Below, one piece after another: positions 1 through 10,134 of a DNA stretch of 64,000 nt. The position numbers and the translations under genes were made by a program. This DNA is from VRUE01 sp963702035 (GTDB lineage Bacteria > Actinomycetota > Thermoleophilia > Solirubrobacterales > 70-9): the NCBI GenBank assembly GCA_963702035.1, contig OY969700.1:496001-560000 (forward strand), given 5' to 3'. Within the stretch, counting starts at the first letter, position 1. Each line of letters begins with the position of its first letter. The notes under the pieces were generated by a model. That model was not told the DNA's origin, ran no database searches, and saw nothing but the letters and a program-made list of their open reading frames with translations.

Positions 1-1307
<1,307 letters not shown>

Positions 1308-1377
1308 CCGATGCCTTTCGATACGAAGAGTCCGGGAGAGCCCGAAGGCCCGCTTGCGCGCGGGACCGCGCCAGCCG

Positions 1378-2337
1378 CTAGGCGGCAGGCGTAATTCGCC
1401 CGGCCGGCTCGTCGGCCCTTGCCGGGTCCTCGACGAAGTCGAGCCACTCGAGGTACTCCTCGGCGCGCCCGTGCAGCGCGTCCTGGAACCTGGCCTGGAT
1501 CACGCGCGTGATCTCGCCCGGCTCGCCGAGCGGGTGGTCGTCAACCTCGCGCACCGGGACCAGCTCGGCTGCGGTGCCGGTCAGGAAGACCTCGTCGGCG
1601 AGGTAGAGCTCGGCGCGGGCGATGTCGCGCTCCTCGACCGCGTAGCCGAGGTCTTTGGCGATCTGCACCACCGAGTTGCGCGTGATCCCATCGAGGATCG
1701 CCGCGGTGTGCGGCGGCGTGCAGATGACACCGTCGCGGACGACGAAGACGTTCTCGCCGGACCCCTCGGAGACGGTGCCGTGCTGGTCGAGCAGGATCGC
1801 CTCGTCGTAGCCGGCGTTGGTCGCCTCGGTCTTGGCCAGGACCGAGTTGAGGTACTGGCCGGAGGCCTTGGCGTGCGGGATCAGGCTGTCGCCGGAGATC
1901 GTCCGCCAGGAGGAGACCTTGGTGCGGATGCCGTGGCGCGAGCCCTCCTCGCCCAGGTAGACCCCCCAGGGGAAGGCGGCGACGATCACGTCGATCGGCG
2001 CGTCGGTGGCGTATAGGCCGAGGTTGCCGTAGCCGCGGTAGGCCAGTGGGCGGATGTAGCAGGAGCCGAGGCCGCAGCGCCGCACCAGCTCGTTGGTCGC
2101 CTCGCGGATCTCCTCCGCCGTGTAGGGGAGCTGGAAGTAGTAGAGCTCGGCCGACTTCTCCAGCCGGGCGAGGTGCTCGCGATGGCGGAAGACGGCCGGG
2201 CCGCGCTCGGTCTCATAGCAGCGGATGCCCTCGAAGACGCCGGTGCCGTAGTGCAGCCCGTGGCTGAGCACGTGCGTCTTGGCGTCCTGCCAAGGCACGA
2301 ACTCGCCGTTCTGCCAGATCAGCTCAGCCGTCTCCAT
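1378..2337 (-). CDS. ilvE: Branched-chain amino acid aminotransferase
   Basis: Transfers the amino group from glutamate to the 2-oxo acids of Leu, Ile and Val, the last step of each pathway. The 319-residue protein is a fold-type IV PLP enzyme: GTGVFEGIRCY near residue 32, the PLP lysine in IPHAKASGQYLNS (about K157), and the phosphate-binding region VSEGSGENVFV. Length is normal. The ATG is preceded by a near-consensus -10, CATAAT, with a 7-nt gap, so the mRNA is probably leaderless. leuB lies 37 bp upstream and cimA downstream on the same strand. Confidence 0.93.
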   Translation of the reverse strand: METAELIWQNGEFVPWQDAKTHVLSHGLHYGTGVFEGIRCYETERGPAVFRHREHLARLEKSAELYYFQLPYTAEEIREATNELVRRCGLGSCYIRPLAYRGYGNLGLYATDAPIDVIVAAFPWGVYLGEEGSRHGIRTKVSSWRTISGDSLIPHAKASGQYLNSVLAKTEATNAGYDEAILLDQHGTVSEGSGENVFVVRDGVICTPPHTAAILDGITRNSVVQIAKDLGYAVEERDIARAELYLADEVFLTGTAAELVPVREVDDHPLGEPGEITRVIQARFQDALHGRAEEYLEWLDFVEDPARADEPAGRITPAA

Positions 2338-2374
2338 CGGCGAAATTATGCCCGATGAGTCGAGGCGGGTCGAG

Positions 2375-3439
2375 TCAGAGCTCGGAAAGCACGGCCTGAG
2401 TCATCTCGGCGGTGCCGACCGTGTTCTCCTCAGCGAGATCCGGCGTGCGGAGGCCGCGCTCCAGGACTACGTCAACAGCCGACTCGATCCGCTCGGCGTC
2501 CTCGGGCCGCTCGAGCCCGTGGCGCAGCATCATCGCCGTACTGAGGAAGGTCGCGAGCGGGTTGGCGATCCCCTGGCCGGCGATGTCGGGGGCGGAGCCG
2601 TGGACCGGCTCGAAGAGGCCCGGGGCGCCGGCCTCGCCGAGGCTGGCGGAGGGCAGCATTCCCAGCGAGCCGGTCAGCATCGCCGACTCGTCGCTGAGGA
2701 TGTCGCCGAAGAGGTTCTCGGTGACGATCACGTCGAAATCGGCGGGGCGCGAGACGAGCTGCATCGCGGCGTTGTCGACCAGCAGGTGGTCGAGCTGGAC
2801 GTCGGGGTAATCGGCGGCGATGCCGCTGACCACCTCGCGCCAGAGCCGCGAGGTCTCGAGCACGTTCGCCTTGTCCACCGAGGTCACCCGGGGAGTGTGG
2901 CTGCCGCCCTCGGCGCGGCGCCGGGCGACCTCGAAGCCGGTGCGGGCGATCCGCTCGATCTCGGCGCGCGAGTACTCGCAGGTGTCGTGGGCGGAGTCGC
3001 CCTCGCGGCCGCTGTCGCCGAAGTAGATCCCGCCGGTCAGCTCGCGCACGACCAGCAGGTCGGTGCCGGCGATCCGCTCCTCGCGCAGCGGGCTGGCGCC
3101 GACCAGTGCGGGGCTGGGACGCACCGGACGCAGGTTGGCGTAGAGGCCCATTCCCTTGCGCAGGCCGAGCAGGCCTTGCTCGGGACGGGGCGCATCAGGG
3201 TCGGTGGTGTCCCATTTCGGGCCGCCGACCGCTCCCAGGAGGACGGCGTCGGAGGCACGGCAGGTGTCGAGCACCTCGTCGGTGAGCGCGACGCCGTGGG
3301 CGTCGATCGAGCAGCCGCCCATCAGGCGCTCGTCGAATGCGAACTCGCCGAGCGCTTCGAGCAGCTGCGTCGCCGCGCCGACGATCTCAGGCCCGATCCC
3401 GTCGCCAGGCAGCAGCACTATGCGGGGCGCGTCACTCAC
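2375..3439 (-). CDS. leuB: 3-isopropylmalate dehydrogenase
   Basis: NAD-dependent oxidative decarboxylation of 3-isopropylmalate, the third leucine-specific step. The 354 residues open with IVLLPGDGIGPEIV and contain LLGAVGGPKWD, the substrate-binding LRPVRPSPAL, VDKANVLETSRLWREV and the metal-binding DNAAMQLV...ENLFGDILSDE region. The cofactor-specificity segment GLFEPVHGSAPDIAGQGIANP is intact. GTG start at 3439. The upstream region carries TAGAGT 9 nt before the start. The downstream neighbour ilvE has its own -10, so cotranscription is possible but not required. Confidence 0.94.
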   Translation of the reverse strand: MSDAPRIVLLPGDGIGPEIVGAATQLLEALGEFAFDERLMGGCSIDAHGVALTDEVLDTCRASDAVLLGAVGGPKWDTTDPDAPRPEQGLLGLRKGMGLYANLRPVRPSPALVGASPLREERIAGTDLLVVRELTGGIYFGDSGREGDSAHDTCEYSRAEIERIARTGFEVARRRAEGGSHTPRVTSVDKANVLETSRLWREVVSGIAADYPDVQLDHLLVDNAAMQLVSRPADFDVIVTENLFGDILSDESAMLTGSLGMLPSASLGEAGAPGLFEPVHGSAPDIAGQGIANPLATFLSTAMMLRHGLERPEDAERIESAVDVVLERGLRTPDLAEENTVGTAEMTQAVLSEL

Positions 3440-3562
3440 GGGGAGGGCACTCTATTCGTACCCCCTTCGCCCCTCGTCATACGGCCCCGCGGAACCGCCT
3501 TGAGCCGCCCGCAATTTGCGACTTTCGAGGTTCTCTCGTCTGTCCGAAGACAGGCGTACTAT

Positions 3563-3576
3563 CGAACATATGTTCG
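3563..3576. promoter_or_regulatory. LexA/SOS box overlapping the HNH gene start
   Basis: Perfect 14-bp palindrome CGAACATATGTTCG, matching the mycobacterial/Gram-positive SOS-box pattern (GAAC-N4-GTTC). Its centre contains the ATG at 3570. A -10-like TACTAT at 3557-3562 ends 7 nt before that ATG, so bound LexA would cover the transcription start and start codon of a leaderless mRNA. Confidence 0.75.
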
Positions 3577-4934
3577 TAGAGGGAGGAGCAAGAGCAAGGG
3601 AGCGGGGGTCCGCCGGGGCTGCCCTGGACGAGGCCCCGACCGACTGGCTCGAGCGTGAGATCGGCGAGCTTGCGGCACATATCGCAGCGGCCACCTGTCG
3701 CTGGCTTGAGCTGGTGGCCGAGTTCGACCGCAGGAGAGCGCATGAGGCTTGGGGCTTTCACTCCTGCGGGGCCTGGGTCGCCTGGCGCTGTGCGATCGAC
3801 CCGCGCTCTGCCAGAGAACACGTGCGGGTCGCCCGGGCCCTTGAGGACTTGCAGGCGGTCAGGGAGTGCTTCGGCCGCGGTGAGCTGAGCTACTCCAAGG
3901 TGCGGGCGATCACCAGGATCGCGACTCCGGAGATCGAGGACGAGCTGGTCGAGATGGCACGCTTTGCCACCGCGGCGCAGCTTGAGCGGCTCGTGCGCGG
4001 ATACCGCAGGGCGGTGTCGCTTGAGAGCGCCGAGGCTGCCCACCGGGACCGCTTCCTCTCCTGCGAATGGGACGAGGACGGCAGCCTGATGATCCGCAGG
4101 CGGCTCGCCCCCGAAGACGGCGCCCTGTTCATGCGGGCGATCGAGGCAGGACGGGAGGCGATCCACGAGCGAGAAGAGGCCGATCCGGCGCCCACCCAAG
4201 GCGGTTCCGCAGAGCCGGAGCCGGTCCGGGTAAACAGCGCCGATGCCCTGATGGAGGTCGCCGAGCTCTCCCTCGCGGGCGGCTCCTCAACGCGCCCCGC
4301 GGGAGAGCGCCACCAGGTGGTCGTGCATGCGGAGTTGGATGCGCTGGCCGGCGCTGGCGCCGAGCCCGGCTGCCGGCTGGAGGACGGTCCGGCGATCTGT
4401 GCGGAGTCCGCCCGGCGCCTGGCTTGCGATGCCTCGCTCCTCTCGGTGCTGCACGGGCCGATGGGGGCTCTCGACATCGGCCGCAAGAGCAGGGTGATTC
4501 CATCTTCGATGCGTCGGGCACTCGATCTCCGCGACGAACGGCGTTGCCGTTTTCCGGGTTGTGAGAACAAGCGCTGGGTCGATGCCCATCACATCGTCCA
4601 CTGGGCGCGCGGCGGGGAGACCAAGCTCGACAACCTGATCTTGCTCTGCGGGCGCCACCACCGGCTCGTGCATGAGGGCGGCTTCGGAGTATCCCGCAAG
4701 GCCAGCGGCGAACTTGTCTTCAGCCGCCCCGATGGCAGGGTCATACCGACGGTCCCCTCCCCCGCTCGCGGCAGCGCTGCGGAGCTTCGCGGCCGCAACC
4801 GCACAGCCCAGGTCGAGGTGCTGCCGGGGGCGTTGCACTCGCTTGGACGGGGCGAGCGCTATGACCGGGGGCTGGCCGTGGCGGGGTTGCTGGCGCGGGC
4901 CGGGCCTCAGGTCAGGTCGTGGCCTCGATGTTGA
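3570..4934 (+). CDS. DUF222/HNH endonuclease of the 13E12 repeat family, SOS-controlled
   Basis: 454 residues. The N-terminal two thirds is the helical DUF222 domain (LEREIGELAAHIAAATCRWL, AHEAWGFHSCGAWVAWRC, GELSYSKVRAI). The C-terminus is an HNH nuclease with zinc-type cysteines (RCRFPGCENKRWVDAHHIVH, then DNLILLCGRHHRLVHEGG). The family is abundant in actinobacteria and its biological role is not settled. I chose the ATG at 3570, inside the LexA box, over an in-frame TTG at 3516, because TACTAT sits 7 nt before it. It is a plus-strand gene inside a minus-strand leucine cluster, and its last 23 bp overlap the methyltransferase tail, consistent with insertion. Confidence 0.85.
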   Translation: MFVEGGARARERGSAGAALDEAPTDWLEREIGELAAHIAAATCRWLELVAEFDRRRAHEAWGFHSCGAWVAWRCAIDPRSAREHVRVARALEDLQAVRECFGRGELSYSKVRAITRIATPEIEDELVEMARFATAAQLERLVRGYRRAVSLESAEAAHRDRFLSCEWDEDGSLMIRRRLAPEDGALFMRAIEAGREAIHEREEADPAPTQGGSAEPEPVRVNSADALMEVAELSLAGGSSTRPAGERHQVVVHAELDALAGAGAEPGCRLEDGPAICAESARRLACDASLLSVLHGPMGALDIGRKSRVIPSSMRRALDLRDERRCRFPGCENKRWVDAHHIVHWARGGETKLDNLILLCGRHHRLVHEGGFGVSRKASGELVFSRPDGRVIPTVPSPARGSAAELRGRNRTAQVEVLPGALHSLGRGERYDRGLAVAGLLARAGPQVRSWPRC

Positions 4935-5679
4935 GGCGCACGTAGTCGAGGGTGAAGGGCTTTGGAGACTCCTCGAGCACGGCTTCGGCGAAGGGGCGGC
5001 GGAGGTTCTCTGGGAGCTGGGCGAGGATCGGGCCGAGCGTGACGGTCGAGATGAAGGCGAGCGGATCGGCCGGCGTGACCGGCTTTGGCTGCAGCCAGCA
5101 GCGGGCCTGCTCGAACCCGGCGCCGCGCAGGCGCTCCTCGGTCTCGTCGGGACCGGCGAAGTTCCAGATTCCGGTCAGCTCCGTCAGGTGCGGCGCGAAC
5201 TCGGGACGGGCGCCGACCGCGGCGATCGCGTCGGTGTGTTCGGCGACGTTGCGCCGGCCGCCACACTGGGCGATCAGGCGCCCGCCTGGCTTCAGCGCTT
5301 GGCGCAGGCGGGCGAAGAGGCGGTCGTGATCGAGGATCCAGTGGAAGGTCGCGGTGGAGAAGATCAGGTCCACGGGCTCGCCGACCTGGAGCTCGGAGAG
5401 GTCGGCGACGAGGTACGTCGCCCTCTCTCCCAGGCGCTCCTCGGCCTTGGCGATCATCGCCTCCGAGCCGTCAACTGCGAGCAGCCTCCCATCGGGCAGG
5501 CGGTCGAGCAGCTTCTCGGTGACTTTGCCCGAGCCGCAGCCCGCGTCGATCGCCGACTCGTCGCCCTTCAGCTCAAGGCGCGCGAGCACCTCCGTCCCCC
5601 ATTCGAACTGCGGGTCGGAGACCGCGTCGTAGGTATCGGCGTCCCACTCGCGCGGGCCGGTGTTGATCGAGCGGTCCAT
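4912..5679 (-). CDS. Class I SAM-dependent methyltransferase (trans-aconitate methyltransferase-like)
   Basis: 255 residues. Motif I is AIDAGCGSGKVTEKLL, followed by VDGSEAMIAKAEERL (acidic ribose-binding loop), ADLSELQVGEPVDLIFS and ATFHWILDHDRLFARLRQALKPGG, an arrangement typical of the Tam-like family. The substrate is unknown; trans-aconitate would fit the aconitase-fold LeuCD upstream, but that is inference. The ATG at 5679 has GGAG 5 nt upstream and lies 11 nt after the leuD stop; an in-frame GTG at 5694 overlaps the leuD stop as GTGA. Last gene of the xre-leuC-leuD operon. Confidence 0.8.
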   Translation of the reverse strand: MDRSINTGPREWDADTYDAVSDPQFEWGTEVLARLELKGDESAIDAGCGSGKVTEKLLDRLPDGRLLAVDGSEAMIAKAEERLGERATYLVADLSELQVGEPVDLIFSTATFHWILDHDRLFARLRQALKPGGRLIAQCGGRRNVAEHTDAIAAVGARPEFAPHLTELTGIWNFAGPDETEERLRGAGFEQARCWLQPKPVTPADPLAFISTVTLGPILAQLPENLRRPFAEAVLEESPKPFTLDYVRLNIEATT

Positions 5680-5690
5680 GCCGACTCCGC

Positions 5691-6254
5691 TCACAGGGCC
5701 GTGGTCACCGGGCCGGCTTCGGCGGCCTGGCCGGCCTCGAATGCCTCGATCGTCGCGGCGCTCTCCAGGGTGATCCCGATGTCGTCGAGCCCGTTTAGCA
5801 GCCGATGCTGCACGTCCGGCTCGATCGCGAACTCGAAGACTCCGGCGGCGCAGGTGACCGTCTGGTCGTCAACGTCGATCCGCGCCTCGCCGGCCTCGGC
5901 GACGGCGCGGCAGTGCTCCTCGTCCAGCTCGACCGGCAGCAGCCCGACCTTGGTGCAGTTGGAGTAGAAGATGTCGGCGAAGGACGGCGCGACGATCGCC
6001 TCGAAGCCGAAGTCCTCCAGCGCCCAGGGGGCGTGCTCGCGCGAGGAGCCACAGCCGAAGTTGCGGCCGGCGACGAGGATCGGGTTCGGCTCCAGCTCGA
6101 TCTCGCCGTCGCGGATCCAGTCGTAGAAGAGGAACTCGCCGAAGCCGGTCCGCTCGACCCGCTTGAGGAACTGCTTGGGGATGATCTGGTCGGTGTCGAC
6201 GTCGTGCCGGTCCAACACCGAGACCTTGCCCTCGATCACGTCTATCGGTCGCAT
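5691..6254 (-). CDS. leuD: 3-isopropylmalate dehydratase small subunit
   Basis: Small subunit of isopropylmalate isomerase, which converts 2- to 3-isopropylmalate. The 187 residues contain DVDTDQIIPKQFLK, ILVAGRNFGCGSSREHAPW and the ADIFYSNCTKVGLLPV loop, all diagnostic of the swivel domain. It starts 2 nt after the leuC stop codon, so the subunits are translationally coupled. A longer open frame continues upstream inside leuC but is only an overlap. Confidence 0.94.
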   Translation of the reverse strand: MRPIDVIEGKVSVLDRHDVDTDQIIPKQFLKRVERTGFGEFLFYDWIRDGEIELEPNPILVAGRNFGCGSSREHAPWALEDFGFEAIVAPSFADIFYSNCTKVGLLPVELDEEHCRAVAEAGEARIDVDDQTVTCAAGVFEFAIEPDVQHRLLNGLDDIGITLESAATIEAFEAGQAAEAGPVTTAL

Positions 6255-6256
6255 GC

Positions 6257-7642
6257 CTAGCTCCAGTCCCTGATGTCGACGAAATGTCCCTCGACCGCGG
6301 CGGCAGCCGCCATTTTCGGGCTGACCAGGTGGGTCCTGCCGCCCTTGCCCTGGCGACCCTCGAAGTTGCGGTTCGAGGTCGAGGCGCAGCGCTCGCCCTC
6401 GATCAGGATGTCGGGGTTCATCCCCAGGCACATCGAGCAGCCCGCCTCGCGCCACTCGAACCCGGCGGCGCGGAAGACCTCGTGTAGGCCCTCCTCCTCG
6501 GCGGTCGCCTTGACCTGCTGGGAGCCGGGGACGACCATCGCCCGCACCGAGCTGGCGACGCGCCGCCCGTCGACCACGGCGGCGGCCTCGCGCAGGTCCT
6601 CGATCCGCGAGTTGGTGCAGGAGCCGATGAACACGCGCTCCGGCTTCACCTCGGTCATCGGCGTGCCGGGCTCCAGCGCCATGTAGGTGAGCGCCCGTTC
6701 GGCCGATTCGCGATCGGCGGGCGACTCCATCGCCGCCGGGTCGGGCACCGTGTCGGTGACCTCGACCACCATGCCGGGATTCGTTCCCCAGGTGACCATC
6801 GGCGAGATGCCGGCGGCGTCGATCTCGACCTCGGCGCCGAAGCTCGCGCCGGCGTCGGTCGGCAGCTCGCGCCAGCGCTCGAGCGCGGCGTCGAAATCCT
6901 TTGGTGCCGCATCGCGGCCCCGCACCCACTCGAAGGTGGTCTCGTCGGGGCCGATCATCCCCGCCCTGCCGCCGCCCTCGATCGTCATGTTGCAGACCGT
7001 CATCCGGCCCGGCATCGAGAGCGCCTCGATCGCCGGCCCGGCGTACTCGACCGCGTAGCCGGTCATGCCGCCGGTGCCGAGGCGGCCGATCGTCGCCAGA
7101 ATCAGGTCCTTCGGGGTAACGCCGGCGCCGAGTTCGCCCGAGTAGAGAATGCGCATCGTCTTCGGCCGCTTCTGGACCAGGCACTGGGTCGCCAGCACAT
7201 GCTCGACCTCGGAGGTGCCGATGCCGAAGGCCAGCGCGCCGAAGGCGCCGTGGGTCGAGGTGTGGCTGTCGCCGCAGACGATCGTCATGCCGGGTTGAGT
7301 CACCCCCAGCTCAGGCCCGATCACGTGGACGATGCCCTGCCGCTCGGAGCCCAGCGAGTAGAGCGGAATGCCGAACTCCTCGCAGTTGCGCTCCAGCGTT
7401 TCGACCTGGACGCGCGAGAGCTCGTCGGCGATCAGGCGGGCCGCCATCGTGCCGTCGGTCGGCACGTTGTGGTCGGCCGTGGCCAGCGTCCTGTCGGGCC
7501 GGCGTAGCGGCCGCCCGGCCAGCCGCAGGCCGTCGAAGGCCTGCGGCGAGGTGACCTCGTGGACCAGGTGCAGGTCGATGTAGAGCAGGCCGTCGGAGAC
7601 CTCGTGCGCGCTCCAGATCTTGTCGAACATCGTTTGCGGCAT
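6257..7642 (-). CDS. leuC: 3-isopropylmalate dehydratase large subunit
   Basis: Catalytic [4Fe-4S] subunit of isopropylmalate isomerase, 461 residues. Starts MPQTMFDKIWSAHEV; cluster cysteines are in VFIGSCTNSRIEDLR and CSMCLGMNPD; the substrate-loop CGDSHTSTHGAFGALAFGIG is intact. GAGGAG lies about 9 nt before the ATG and overlaps the end of the regulator gene upstream, whose stop is 3 nt away. Second gene of the operon. Confidence 0.95.
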   Translation of the reverse strand: MPQTMFDKIWSAHEVSDGLLYIDLHLVHEVTSPQAFDGLRLAGRPLRRPDRTLATADHNVPTDGTMAARLIADELSRVQVETLERNCEEFGIPLYSLGSERQGIVHVIGPELGVTQPGMTIVCGDSHTSTHGAFGALAFGIGTSEVEHVLATQCLVQKRPKTMRILYSGELGAGVTPKDLILATIGRLGTGGMTGYAVEYAGPAIEALSMPGRMTVCNMTIEGGGRAGMIGPDETTFEWVRGRDAAPKDFDAALERWRELPTDAGASFGAEVEIDAAGISPMVTWGTNPGMVVEVTDTVPDPAAMESPADRESAERALTYMALEPGTPMTEVKPERVFIGSCTNSRIEDLREAAAVVDGRRVASSVRAMVVPGSQQVKATAEEEGLHEVFRAAGFEWREAGCSMCLGMNPDILIEGERCASTSNRNFEGRQGKGGRTHLVSPKMAAAAAVEGHFVDIRDWS

Positions 7643-7645
7643 TGC

Positions 7646-8239
7646 TCAGCTCCTCCTCAGTCCGGCGGCTATCACGGCGAGGAAGCGTGCCTGCTCCCCG
7701 CCGTCGTTCTCGAAGTGGTGCGGCAGGTCGGCGTCGAAGGTGACGCTGTCGCCCGCGTGCAGCTCGTGGCGGGTGCCGTTGACGGTCAGCGCCAGCACGC
7801 CGGTCAGGACGACGGCGGTCTCGCGACTGCCCGGCTCGTGCATCGGCGGATCGCCGGGGCCGCCGGTCGTCGCGCCGGCCTTCAAGGTGTGCAGGGAGAC
7901 GTCGGCGCGCTGGCCCGGCAGCGGCGGCGTCAGCTCCTCGAAGCGGTGCCCGCCGCGCTCGTAGCGACGACGCTCGCCGGCGCGGCTGACCGCGACGTGC
8001 TCGCCCTCGTCGAGGCGCAGCAGCTGCGAGAGGGTCAGCTCCAAACCGGCGGCGATCTTCTCGGCGACCGCGAGGGTCGGGCTCGTCTCCCGCCGCTCGA
8101 CCTGGGACAACATCGGCGCGCTGACCCCGCTGCGCTCGGCCAGGTCGCGCAAAGAGAGCCCCATCGCGTCGCGCAGCGCACGGATACGCGGGCCGATAGT
8201 AGGCGCCTTGGCGGCGCTGGGCGCGATCGTCGCGGGCAT
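7646..8239 (-). CDS. XRE-family regulator with C-terminal cupin, first gene of the leuCD operon
   Basis: 197 residues. N-terminal helix-turn-helix (IRALRDAMGLSLRDLAERSG, SAPMLSQVERRETSPTL, about 20-60), then a cupin (HTLKAGATTGGPGDPPMHEP, AVVLTGVLALTVNGTRHEL, DSVTFDADLPHHFEN). Such fusions often sense a small molecule through the cupin. It is 3 nt upstream of leuC, suggesting direct control of leucine synthesis or its side products. Actinobacterial leuCD is classically controlled by an IclR-type protein, so this is atypical. TAACGT, 6 nt before the ATG, lies inside an inverted repeat, pointing to autoregulation. Confidence 0.85.
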   Translation of the reverse strand: MPATIAPSAAKAPTIGPRIRALRDAMGLSLRDLAERSGVSAPMLSQVERRETSPTLAVAEKIAAGLELTLSQLLRLDEGEHVAVSRAGERRRYERGGHRFEELTPPLPGQRADVSLHTLKAGATTGGPGDPPMHEPGSRETAVVLTGVLALTVNGTRHELHAGDSVTFDADLPHHFENDGGEQARFLAVIAAGLRRS

Positions 8240-8243
8240 CGTT

Positions 8244-8285
8244 GTACGTTATCACGTACGGTCGTAAATCAAGGATTGATATAAA
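8244..8285. promoter_or_regulatory. Divergent xre/clc promoter region with candidate operator
   Basis: Inverted repeat GTACGT-TATC-ACGTAC at 8244-8259 covers the minus-strand -10 (TAACGT, 8246-8251) of the regulator gene. On the plus strand TATAAA at 8280-8285 lies 6 nt before the GTG of the chloride transporter. The repeat is the best candidate binding site for the XRE protein. Confidence 0.6.
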
Positions 8286-8291
8286 CGAGGA

Positions 8292-10127
8292 GTGAACACC
8301 GACAGCCGCGCATGGGCCAGCTGGCCGCGATTCCCGACCAGCGGACAAGCCCGAGTCGGCGCTTTGATGGCCGGTCCCGGCGGGCTGCTGGCCCTGGCGC
8401 TCGTGGTCGGCATCGGCGCCGGCCTGGGCGCGATCGCCTTCCGCTATCTGATCGAGGGCTTCACCTACATCTTCACCGGCCACGAAAGCTACGGCGTCGA
8501 TGGGCGCGTGCCCAACCCGCTCGTTCCCGGCCTGGGCATCTGGTTCGTGGCTCTGGTGCCGATCGTCGGCGGCCTGCTCTACGGCCCGCTGGTCGATCGG
8601 TTCGCAAGCGAGGCGCGCGGGCACGGTGTGCCCGAGGTCATGCTCGCGGTCGCGCGCCGGGGCGGGCGAATCCGCCCGGTCGTGGCCCTCGTCAAGTCCC
8701 TCGCCTCGGCGCTCTGCATCGGCTCGGGCGGCTCGGTCGGGCGCGAGGGCCCGATCGTGCAGATCGGCTCGGCACTGGGCTCGACCGTCGGCCAGATCGT
8801 TCGCGCACCCGAGGCTCGCATGCGGCTACTCGTCGCCTGTGGCGCCGCGGGCGGGATCTCGGCCACCTTCAACGCCCCGATCGCCGGCGTCTTCTTTGCC
8901 CTCGAGGTGATCCTGCGCGACTTCGAGACGCGCTCCTTCAGCGCCGTCGTGGTCGCCTCGGTGACGGCCGACGTGATCGGCCGCGCCGCGTTCGGCTCCG
9001 AAGCCTTCCTCGAACTCCCCCAAGTTGGCGTGGGCGCCGTGGCCGGCTACCCGCTCTATCTCGTCCTCGGCCTGCTCGCGGCGGTCGTCGGCGTCGCCTT
9101 CATTCGCGTCCTCTACGGGATGGAGGATCGGGCCGACCGCCTCTGGCGCTTCCCGGAGTCGTGGCGGCCGGCGGCGGGCGGCGTCCTGCTCGGGCTGCTG
9201 CTACTGGCGCTGCCACAGATGTATGGAGTCGGCTACGACGTGCTCGAAGGCGCGATCGACGGCCGCTACACGCTGCTCTTCCTGCTCGCCCTGCTGGCCG
9301 GCAAAGTCATCGCGACCAGCCTGACGCTCTCGATCGGCGGCTCGGGCGGCGTCTTCGCCCCGGCCCTGTTCATGGGCGCGATGCTCGGCACGGCCTTCGG
9401 CCTCGGCGCCAACGATCTGCTCCCGGGCCTTGCCGGGCCGGCGGGCGCCTATGGACTGATCGGGATGGGCGCGGTGTTTGCCGCCTCCGCGCGGGCCCCG
9501 ATGACGGCAATCCTGATCATCTTCGAGCTGACCGGCGACTACCGGATCATGCTGCCGCTGATGCTCGCCGTGGTGATCGCGACGGCGATCGCGAGCAGGC
9601 TCTCCCCCGACTCGATCTACACGCTGAAGCTCGCCCGCCGCGGCATCGACCTGCTGCGCCGCCGCCCGACCGGCCCGATGGAGGCGATAACGGTGGCGGA
9701 GGCGATGCGGCCGATGCCGCCCCCGGTCGATGCCGCCGCGCCGCTGGCCGAGGCGGTCGAGCTGCTCAGCTCCGGCGATGAGCCCGCCCTGCCGGTCGTC
9801 GACGCGGACGGCGAGTTCCTCGGCGTGCTGCTGGCCGAGGAGCTCGAGCAGGCGCTCGGCGACGAGGAAGAGCCGGACGCCGGCGCGCTGGCCCGCCAGC
9901 TGCCGACCCTGACCCCGGGAGAGTCGCTCGCCGACGCGACCGGAACGCTGGTCCGGACCGACAGCGCCGGCCTCGCCGTGCTCGACGAAAACGGAGAGCG
10001 GGTGGTCGGCTGGCTCTCCCATCGCGACATCCTGCGTGTCTACGATCAGCGCATGAAGCTGGAACGGGCGCGACGCGGGAGCGTCAAACCGGGCGGGAAG
10101 CCGGTGCCCGCGGGCGGGGCCCAGTGA
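8292..10127 (+). CDS. CLC-family chloride channel/antiporter with CBS domains
   Basis: 611-residue membrane protein. CLC signature motifs: GSGGSVGREGPIVQIGS (GREGP carries the gating glutamate), a central NAPIAGVFFALEVILRDF, and GGSGGVFAPALFMGAMLG. About ten membrane segments are visible. After residue 460 two cytoplasmic CBS repeats follow (TVAEAMRPMPPPVD...LPVVDADGEFLGVL and ADATGTLVRTDSAGLAVLDENG), which may bind nucleotides. The GTG at 8292 is preceded by TATAAA at 6 nt, consistent with a leaderless mRNA; an in-frame ATG at 8367 is an alternative. Convergent with leuA, 7 bp apart. Confidence 0.9.
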   Translation: MNTDSRAWASWPRFPTSGQARVGALMAGPGGLLALALVVGIGAGLGAIAFRYLIEGFTYIFTGHESYGVDGRVPNPLVPGLGIWFVALVPIVGGLLYGPLVDRFASEARGHGVPEVMLAVARRGGRIRPVVALVKSLASALCIGSGGSVGREGPIVQIGSALGSTVGQIVRAPEARMRLLVACGAAGGISATFNAPIAGVFFALEVILRDFETRSFSAVVVASVTADVIGRAAFGSEAFLELPQVGVGAVAGYPLYLVLGLLAAVVGVAFIRVLYGMEDRADRLWRFPESWRPAAGGVLLGLLLLALPQMYGVGYDVLEGAIDGRYTLLFLLALLAGKVIATSLTLSIGGSGGVFAPALFMGAMLGTAFGLGANDLLPGLAGPAGAYGLIGMGAVFAASARAPMTAILIIFELTGDYRIMLPLMLAVVIATAIASRLSPDSIYTLKLARRGIDLLRRRPTGPMEAITVAEAMRPMPPPVDAAAPLAEAVELLSSGDEPALPVVDADGEFLGVLLAEELEQALGDEEEPDAGALARQLPTLTPGESLADATGTLVRTDSAGLAVLDENGERVVGWLSHRDILRVYDQRMKLERARRGSVKPGGKPVPAGGAQ

Positions 10128-10134
10128 GAACGGG

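Noticed and set aside
3570..4934. DUF222-HNH gene as an insertion sequence or intein/intron endonuclease
   Set aside because: No terminal inverted repeats, target duplication or split host gene are seen.
5691..7184. Single 497-residue ORF that would fuse leuD to an upstream segment
   Set aside because: The upstream part is a shifted frame inside leuC; LeuD starts at 6254.
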